Below are positions 60,101 to 64,000 of a stretch of 64,000 nucleotides of DNA, piece after piece. This stretch comes from Ochromonas danica (lineage: Eukaryota > Sar > Chrysophyceae > Chromulinales > Chromulinaceae), in contig VKHL01000021.1 in the NCBI GenBank assembly GCA_015146655.1, positions 92,014-156,013 of the forward strand. The letters run 5' to 3'. Below the pieces are notes generated by a model. That model was not told where the DNA came from. It saw only the letters and a program-made list of their open reading frames with translations, and made no database searches. The stretch's first letter is position 1. Each line of letters opens with the position of its first letter. The translations under genes and the position numbers were made by a program.

Positions 60101-63100
60101 CTTCAAAATAATATTACCAGCCACCCCAGAAAGGGCATCACCTGTTGAAAGAACAAGAGCGCCAGTGCTTTCCACAGCTTCACCAGTTGATAACACCAAG
60201 CTACCAGAGCGAGGGCTATCTGAGCTGCCATAACTCCCGACAAGAATATCACCAGAGACATCAATACCACCTGCAGATCCGATTCTTACAGCTCCACTAA
60301 CTTCTCCACCACCAGAAGTAATGGAAACTGCTCCTCCAATCTCATTTCCATGACCACCAGCCAAATCCAAACCACCACCCATATGATCGCTGTTACCACC
60401 CATAACCTTAACCACACCTGCGTTTTGAATGCTATTTCCTGACTGAACGATGACATCTCCAGATCTAACAGCATCAGCAGCAGACTGTACAAGAATCTTC
60501 CCACTGGACCAGGCTGCACTTGAGCCACTAGTAATCATGACAGAACCACCGTCGCTAGAAAGAGAATTTCCCCCAGACAGGACAACAGAGCCACCGTTAT
60601 TGGAAGCAGATAAGCCAGCACGGAAAATAATACTGCCACCACTTTGACCGGAGCCAGTCTCAAAAGATAAATCGCCAGCACCCATACGGGCATTTCCCGT
60701 ACGGAAACTCATTGTTCCGCTCTTCATACTTTCCGCTGAACCAGATTCAAAAAGCAGGTCACCAGATCCACCAGATGAACGAGAAGAGACAATGATGCTG
60801 CCACTATATAAACTGCCACTGGCGCCTGAGCGAAGAACAACATTACCACCAGGACCAATAATGTTTTCGCCCCCTTGCAACTCTACACCCCCCGCTCTTT
60901 CAGTTTGAACAGACAGACCTGAAACAAGGGATATATCTCCGGAAGCACTAGCACTGGAATCACCAGTACGTAAAGAAAGGATGCCTGTTCTATGTAAGGC
61001 GTTACCAGATTGCAGATCCAACCCACCGCTCGTATCAGAATCCCCTCGACCAGTTGAAACTAACAACCCACCAGATGATGGACCATTTCCTGTGAATAAC
61101 CTCACATTTCCCGACTTATCGGCAGCACTATTACCACTACCAAACTCAATGCTGCCTGATTGTCCACGCGAAGAGGATCCAGAAGCTAAATATATCCGTC
61201 CAGAAGAAACAGTTGAATCGCTAACAATATCGCCAGAAGTAATGGATATGTCCCCTGATGAACGATCCCCGGCCCCGCTTGAAACACTAACAGCACCGGA
61301 AGTTCCAGAAGGGCTCAAAGCTGAAGATAACAATATAGCACCAGAGCCATCTGCTATTCCAACTCCCGTTACCAAAATTAGCTTCCCACCATTAAGGGCA
61401 CCGCCTCCAGAACTGATGGACACGGCAGAACTCTCTCCAAGCTGTGAAAATCCACTCGAAACTTCAATATGTCCAGCTTTTCCTCCTTGTGAATCACCTG
61501 TAGACACAACAATGCTTCCAGTGCTCTTCAAAGAAGAACTTGTGGCAAGTACCAGGTCACCTCCATCTGCAGAGCTCGTAGAACCAGAATTAGCAAAAAC
61601 GAGAACAGAGCCTCTATTACCACTTGCAATAGTGACACTACCACCAACACCCTGTTCCGAGGAAGACCCAGCGTTCATCAGAATATCACCACCATGTTCA
61701 AGAGATGAACCTGTTTGGATGCTGATGGAACCTGCCTTTCCTGTCATGGATGTTCCGGTTTGAATTCGAACGCTACCTGAGTTCTGATCGTCAGCGTTGC
61801 CGCTTGATATGCTGACTTCCCCAGAGGCAGAGGCAGACGCTGTTTCGAGAGACAAACGGCCCGAGATGCCTTTAGAAGCATCCCCAGTCATGAAGATCAG
61901 CGATCCTCCTTGTGTCTCCCCTTCGCCAGATTGTAGCGCTACGTCCCCACCAATAGTCTGTCCTTTACCAGAAAGCAAGGTGATGGAGCCACCTCGATCC
62001 TGCGTTGCCGATCCAGCATTAATGAATACATTTCCACCCTTGCTTACTCCTTGACCACTTTGCAGTAATATGTCACCGCTTCCATAGCCAGTCTTCAAAA
62101 CTAGGTCTCCAGACGAACCCGTGACGTCTGCATCTCCAGTACTGATGGTTATGGAGCCAGAAGATCCCGTTGTGGCATCGGAAGTAGTAATACTCACTTC
62201 ATCACCTTGACCGCTCGCTTCATTAAGACCACCTCGGATAAGCATTTGGCCAACCTGATCCACGCTACCAGGAATCATAGTCAAAGAACTTGGTTGATAC
62301 TTTTCACCACTGCCCAGTTTCAACACAAGCTCTCCAGGTTTAGAGAAGCGAGCATCACCAGAAGACAGCTTTAGAGACCCAGAAGGCGCAAAAGAAGAAG
62401 AACCGGTATTAATAGAAATTTTACCACTGGCTGTTAGTCCGTCAGCTACAGCACTCTTGATGAGAAGTGTTCCTGACTGAGTGGCTCCGGCGCCAGAGAT
62501 CATTTTAATGTCTCCTCCTTTATCGCCCACAGAGCGACCAGCAATGATGTTAACGCTGCCAGTACTGCTTCCACCCACACCAGAAGATATCATTACTGCT
62601 CCAGATTTTCCAACAGAACCAGGACCGGTTTGTAAAGTAATATCACCACTGATAGAAGATTCAACTGATCCAGTAGAAATAACAACAGGACCAGAAAACT
62701 CAGATGGCGAGCTTGAAATAGTCACAGACCCTCTATTACCACTTGCAATAGTGACACTACCACCAACACCCTGTTCCGAGGAAGACCCAGCGTTCATCAG
62801 AATATCACCACCATGTTCAAGAGATGAACCTGTTTGGATGCTGATGGAACCTGCCTTTCCTGTCATGGATGTTCCGGTTTGAATTCGAACGCTACCTGAG
62901 TTCTGATCGTCAGCGTTGCCGCTTGATATGCTGACTTCCCCAGAGGCAGAGGCAGACGCTGTTTCGAGAGACAAACGGCCCGAGATGCCTTTAGAAGCAT
63001 CCCCAGTCATGAAGATCAGCGATCCTCCTTGTGTCTCCCCTTCGCCAGATTGTAGCGCTACGTCCCCACCAATAGTCTGTCCTTTACCAGAAAGCAAGGT

Positions 63101-64000
63101 GATGGAGCCACCTCGATCCTGCGTTGCCGATCCAGCATTAATGAATACATTTCCACCCTTGCTTACTCCTTGACCACTTTGCAGTAATATGTCACCGCTT
63201 CCATAGCCAGTCTTCAAAACTAGGTCTCCAGACGAACCCGTGACGTCTGCATCTCCAGTACTGATGGTTATGGAGCCAGAAGATCCCGTTGTGGCATCGG
63301 AAGTAGTAATACTCACTTCATCACCTTGACCGCTCGCTTCATTAAGACCACCTCGGATAAGCATTTGGCCAACCTGATCCACGCTACCAGGAATCATAGT
63401 CAAAGAACTTGGTTGATACTTTTCACCACTGCCCAGTTTCAACACAAGCTCTCCAGGTTTAGAGAAGCGAGCATCACCAGAAGACAGCTTTAGAGACCCA
63501 GAAGGCGCAAAAGAAGAAGAACCGGTATTAATAGAAATTTTACCACTGGATCCTTGGGTAGTGGATGTACTCAAAGAAACGTGACCGTTCTCTCCGGAAA
63601 CATAGTCTCCGCCTCCGGACAATAGTTCAATTGATCCACCGCCTTCCACATTGGATAGCCCTGTCGTCAATAATATACTTCCAGCTGCAGAGGATTGTGA
63701 GTCACCAGTCGTTAACAGCAGTGATCCGCTTTTACCGAGCGCCTTCCCGCTTGACACTGAAATAGTGCCAGAGAAAGTCTTTGATGCGCCAGACGAAAAT
63801 CTCAAGTCACCGGAATATTTATCACTGCCTCCGGATGATATTCTCACCGAACCAGATCCAGCACCAATACTCACTCCACTTTGAACATTTATTTCGCCTC
63901 CATCTCCATGTTCCCCAGAGCCACCAAGCAAAAGAAGAGATCCACCCACATCGCCACTGGATCCCCCCGATAAAGAAACAGTTCCACCCGTCCCGCTGGC
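1..64000 (-). CDS. Giant repeat protein with internal S74 chaperone domains (partial, both ends outside window)
   Basis: One frame (codons on + positions 2-4, 5-7 and so on, read right to left) is open across the whole window, giving 21,333 codons and very roughly 2 MDa by composition. Start and stop are both outside. The protein consists of arrays of a 13-18 residue Gly/Ser-rich motif with alternating small and aliphatic residues, interrupted by four S74-like blocks at window residues about 1328-1525, 4777-4963, 8799-9004 and 13814-14019 (residue 1 is the codon at 63998-64000). There is no sign of introns: the frame never shifts between the two ends. Cys is nearly absent; I noticed one Cys codon, at 39014-39016. 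Family knowledge ties S74 domains to trimeric beta fibres that mature by self-cleavage, so a secreted or surface fibre is a reasonable inference, but substrate, partner and location are not shown. I recognise the architecture but cannot name the gene. Confidence is high for the ORF and low for function. Confidence 0.93.
553..745 (-). repeat. Duplicated block 1, right copy
   Basis: Partner of the block at 1-193. The two sequences part after the shared stretch ending gatgcagcagttgt. Confidence 0.9.
15289..15954 (-). repeat. Duplicated block 2, left copy
   Basis: 666 bp matching 16066-16731 at an offset of 777 bp (259 codons). I saw four differences, at 15296, 15309, 15887 and 15947. This is the most diverged of the long pairs. 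The copies are separated by 111 bp of ordinary repeat. Confidence 0.9.
16066..16731 (-). repeat. Duplicated block 2, right copy
   Basis: Partner of 15289-15954, in the same orientation and frame. Confidence 0.9.
21944..22561 (-). other. S74 intramolecular chaperone/self-cleavage domain 4, dyad intact
   Basis: This is the clearest S74 domain in the window, about 206 residues. It has a beta-rich lead-in of about 100 residues (SSNDASRLEISKEGLAFQSR onward) and then SSDMRIKSDIQPVDSNAILQ. The Ser codon is at 22256-22258, Lys at 22241-22243. RILKVPIRSYRYTPEW corresponds to the family's (L)xPVxYxW region, RGVIAQELADVFPEYV to its core, and the final helix ends DLIAAVQAQAQRFSIG. Family knowledge: the helical end holds a trimer together while the upstream beta fibre folds, then the domain cuts itself off before the Ser. 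Here nothing terminates after it and a further 21.9 kb of repeat follows, which is unusual because S74 domains usually sit at or near the C-terminus (in MYRF, internally). Confidence 0.9.
22241..22258 (-). other. Predicted self-cleavage motif of S74 domain 4 (SDMRIK)
   Basis: Ser-Asp-Met-Arg-Ile-Lys, identical to domain 3. A cut before this Ser would leave at least 7,419 residues of chaperone plus array E running out of the left end of the window. Confidence 0.77.
31533..32647 (-). repeat. Duplicated block 4, left copy
   Basis: 1,115 bp matching 34701-35815 at an offset of 3,168 bp (1,056 codons). I saw a single difference, T at 31595 against C at 34763, a silent change in a Gln codon. Confidence 0.9.
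34701..35815 (-). repeat. Duplicated block 4, right copy
   Basis: Partner of 31533-32647, in the same orientation and frame, within array D. Confidence 0.9.
36989..37606 (-). other. S74 intramolecular chaperone/self-cleavage domain 3, dyad intact
   Basis: About 206 residues lying wholly inside a 1,266 bp block that recurs 15,045 bp to the left with no difference I could find, so the protein is the same as domain 4. The motif SSDMRIKSDIQPVDSNAILQ contains the presumed nucleophile Ser at 37301-37303 and Lys at 37286-37288. It is followed by RGVIAQELADVFPEYV, which is close to the classic S74 consensus, and by a terminal helix ending DLIAAVQAQAQRFSIG. The chain runs on into array D. Confidence 0.88.
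37286..37303 (-). other. Predicted self-cleavage motif of S74 domain 3 (SDMRIK)
   Basis: Ser-Asp-Met-Arg-Ile-Lys, with Ser and Lys five residues apart as in known S74 dyads. A cut before the Ser here and before the Ser of domain 4 would release a piece of 5,015 residues. Confidence 0.75.
37607..49111 (-). repeat. Repeat array C
   Basis: About 3,835 codons of the short motif between S74 domains 2 and 3. A hand-read stretch near 43700-44040 gives coils such as SGDVSINSGSSLSN, SGSLNLFTGQSSRGA and GDIRLASGSGSSPG. These are mixed with less regular coils such as LLEASAMIKIATVASN. It contains the left copy of the 1.64 kb block (47631-49271) and ends in the first part of the 1,266 bp block that carries domain 3. 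The only Cys codon I noticed in the window is here, at 39014-39016. Confidence 0.87.
47631..49271 (-). repeat. Duplicated block 5, left copy, carries the end of S74 domain 2
   Basis: About 1,641 bp matching 57945-59585 at an offset of 10,314 bp (3,438 codons). I saw one difference, T at 49214 against G at 59528, changing Leu to Phe. The N-terminal edge of the block lies inside the S74 domain, at about residue AEEVADVF. Confidence 0.9.
49112..49672 (-). other. S74-like domain 2, catalytic dyad lost
   Basis: About 187 non-repetitive residues with the same order as the other three: a beta-rich lead-in (KTSSETSLQLDDNRISLAAK onward), the dyad region, NAILQKINQLQLREA, AEEVADVFPEYV and the terminal helix ending AAVQAQSQRFSVG. 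The dyad region reads PADIRIFDDI where domain 4 has SSDMRIKSDI. Ala (codon 49406-49408) therefore sits at the Ser position and Phe (49391-49393) at the Lys position, while Asp and Arg are kept. The fold, including the trimer-forming end, may be retained, but self-cleavage is unlikely. The last third (49112-49271) is nearly identical in DNA to domain 1, so this looks like a hybrid of an old diverged front half and a recently copied back half. Confidence 0.78.
49391..49408 (-). other. Degenerate dyad motif of S74 domain 2 (ADIRIF)
   Basis: Aligned by the flanking Asp, Arg and the downstream NAILQ motif, the six codons give Ala-Asp-Ile-Arg-Ile-Phe. Both dyad residues are replaced, while the neighbouring structural residues are kept. 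Confidence 0.72.
55164..55786 (-). repeat. Duplicated block 6, left copy
   Basis: 623 bp matching 56805-57427 at an offset of 1,641 bp (547 codons), with no difference seen inside the block. Confidence 0.9.
56805..57427 (-). repeat. Duplicated block 6, right copy
   Basis: Partner of 55164-55786 within array B. Confidence 0.9.
57945..59585 (-). repeat. Duplicated block 5, right copy, carries the end of S74 domain 1
   Basis: Partner of 47631-49271. The match stops within the S74 domain, upstream of which domains 1 and 2 are only distantly alike. Confidence 0.9.
59426..60018 (-). other. S74 intramolecular chaperone/self-cleavage domain 1, dyad intact
   Basis: About 198 non-repetitive residues. 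A beta-rich lead-in of about 95 residues (from around SSFQLSSDKIEIASKKDG) is followed by SDKRTKSNFVPVN, which matches the S74 start motif Ser-Asp-x-Arg-x-Lys. The presumed nucleophile Ser is the codon at 59738-59740 and the Lys, five residues on, is at 59723-59725. Next come a helix-like QQILQKLLTLR, then EEVADVFPEYV in place of the usual (I)AQE(V)..VFPE segment, and a terminal helix ending AAVQAQSQRFSVG. In phage endosialidases and MYRF this domain trimerises and cuts its own chain just before the Ser. The ILQ to VFPEYV core is less canonical than in domains 3 and 4. Its C-terminal third is shared almost exactly with domain 2. The chain continues straight into array B. Confidence 0.82.
59723..59740 (-). 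other. Predicted self-cleavage motif of S74 domain 1 (SDKRTK)
   Basis: The six codons read Ser-Asp-Lys-Arg-Thr-Lys. Ser and Lys are five residues apart, as in the Ser/Lys dyad of MYRF and endosialidase chaperone domains. Cleavage would fall just before the Ser. This is inferred from the motif alone. Confidence 0.7.
61611..62430 (-). repeat. Duplicated block 7, left copy
   Basis: 820 bp matching 62730-63549 at an offset of 1,119 bp (373 codons), with no difference seen. The copies are separated by 299 bp of ordinary repeat. Confidence 0.9.
62730..63549 (-). repeat. Duplicated block 7, right copy
   Basis: Partner of 61611-62430 within array A. Confidence 0.9.

Larger units (their letters stand above)
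60019..64000 (-). repeat. Repeat array A (most N-terminal part in window)
   Basis: About 1,327 codons of the short motif, entering from outside the right end. Typical coils near the right end read SGDLRFSSGASKTF, SGTISVSSGKALGK and SGSLLLTTGDSQSSA, each 14-15 residues with a central beta-strand-like stretch (x-I-x-L-x) and a closing Ser/Thr-Gly. Coils starting GG tend to run in groups, as do coils starting SG. The array holds a duplicated 820 bp block (61611-62430 and 62730-63549). It passes into S74 domain 1 through a short transition with no stop or start. Confidence 0.88.

Noticed and set aside
1-64000. Non-coding minisatellite or satellite DNA
   Set aside because: An unbroken frame of over 21,000 codons, variation fitting an amino-acid motif, duplications all offset by multiples of three, and four recognisable folded domains show that it is coding.
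1-64000. Introns hidden in the array
   Set aside because: GT and AG are everywhere, but the frame needs no splicing and the motif shows no interruption of the kind an intron would cause in the stretches I read.

Overview
The whole 64 kb window lies inside one gene on the minus strand. Reading right to left, with codons occupying + strand positions 2-4, 5-7 and so on, the frame is open from position 64000 to position 2. That is 21,333 codons with neither the start nor the stop in the window. I translated about 2,000 codons by hand at both ends, through all four non-repetitive domains and at scattered lines, and found no stop. The frame also contains no closed start-to-stop ORF of 60 codons or more, which is hard to explain unless it is uninterrupted. 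I see no intron, intergenic gap, second gene, RNA gene, promoter, terminator or mobile element.

The protein is built from one short motif of about 13-18 residues, roughly (G/S)-G-x-(I/V/L)-x-(I/L/V)-x-(S/T/A)-G followed by a Ser/Gly/Ala-rich loop. It is repeated something like 1,300 times (estimated from spacing). It is rich in Gly, Ser, Thr, Ile, Val and Leu, and almost free of Cys. The repeat arrays are broken four times by a different, non-repetitive block of about 190-205 residues. Its second half is recognisable as an S74-type intramolecular chaperone / self-cleaving domain, the family found in phage endosialidases and tail fibres and in the animal factor MYRF.

N- to C-terminal layout: array A (64000-60019), S74 domain 1 (60018-59426), array B (59425-49673), S74 domain 2 (49672-49112), array C (49111-37607), S74 domain 3 (37606-36989), array D (36988-22562), S74 domain 4 (22561-21944), array E (21943-1, continuing out of the window). 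Domains 1, 3 and 4 keep the Ser-Asp-x-Arg-x-Lys motif that carries the Ser/Lys catalytic dyad. Domain 2 has Ala and Phe at those two positions and is probably unable to cut. The reading frame runs through every S74 domain into the next array, so the gene looks like a self-processing polyprotein or a concatemer of fibre modules.

Seven pairs of long, nearly identical segments (about 190 to 1,640 bp) lie 552 bp to 15 kb apart. All offsets are multiples of three, so the gene appears to grow and mix by in-frame recombination. Domains 3 and 4 lie in one such identical pair.

Organism: not certain. The GC content looks intermediate, Gly codons are mostly GGT/GGA, codon use is otherwise relaxed, and Gly/Ser repeat arrays with an S74 domain resemble proteins I associate with diatoms and other stramenopile algae. 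A bacterium with giant surface-protein genes cannot be excluded from this window. By inference the product is a secreted or surface fibrous protein, possibly trimeric, but no signal peptide or anchor lies in the window to prove it.
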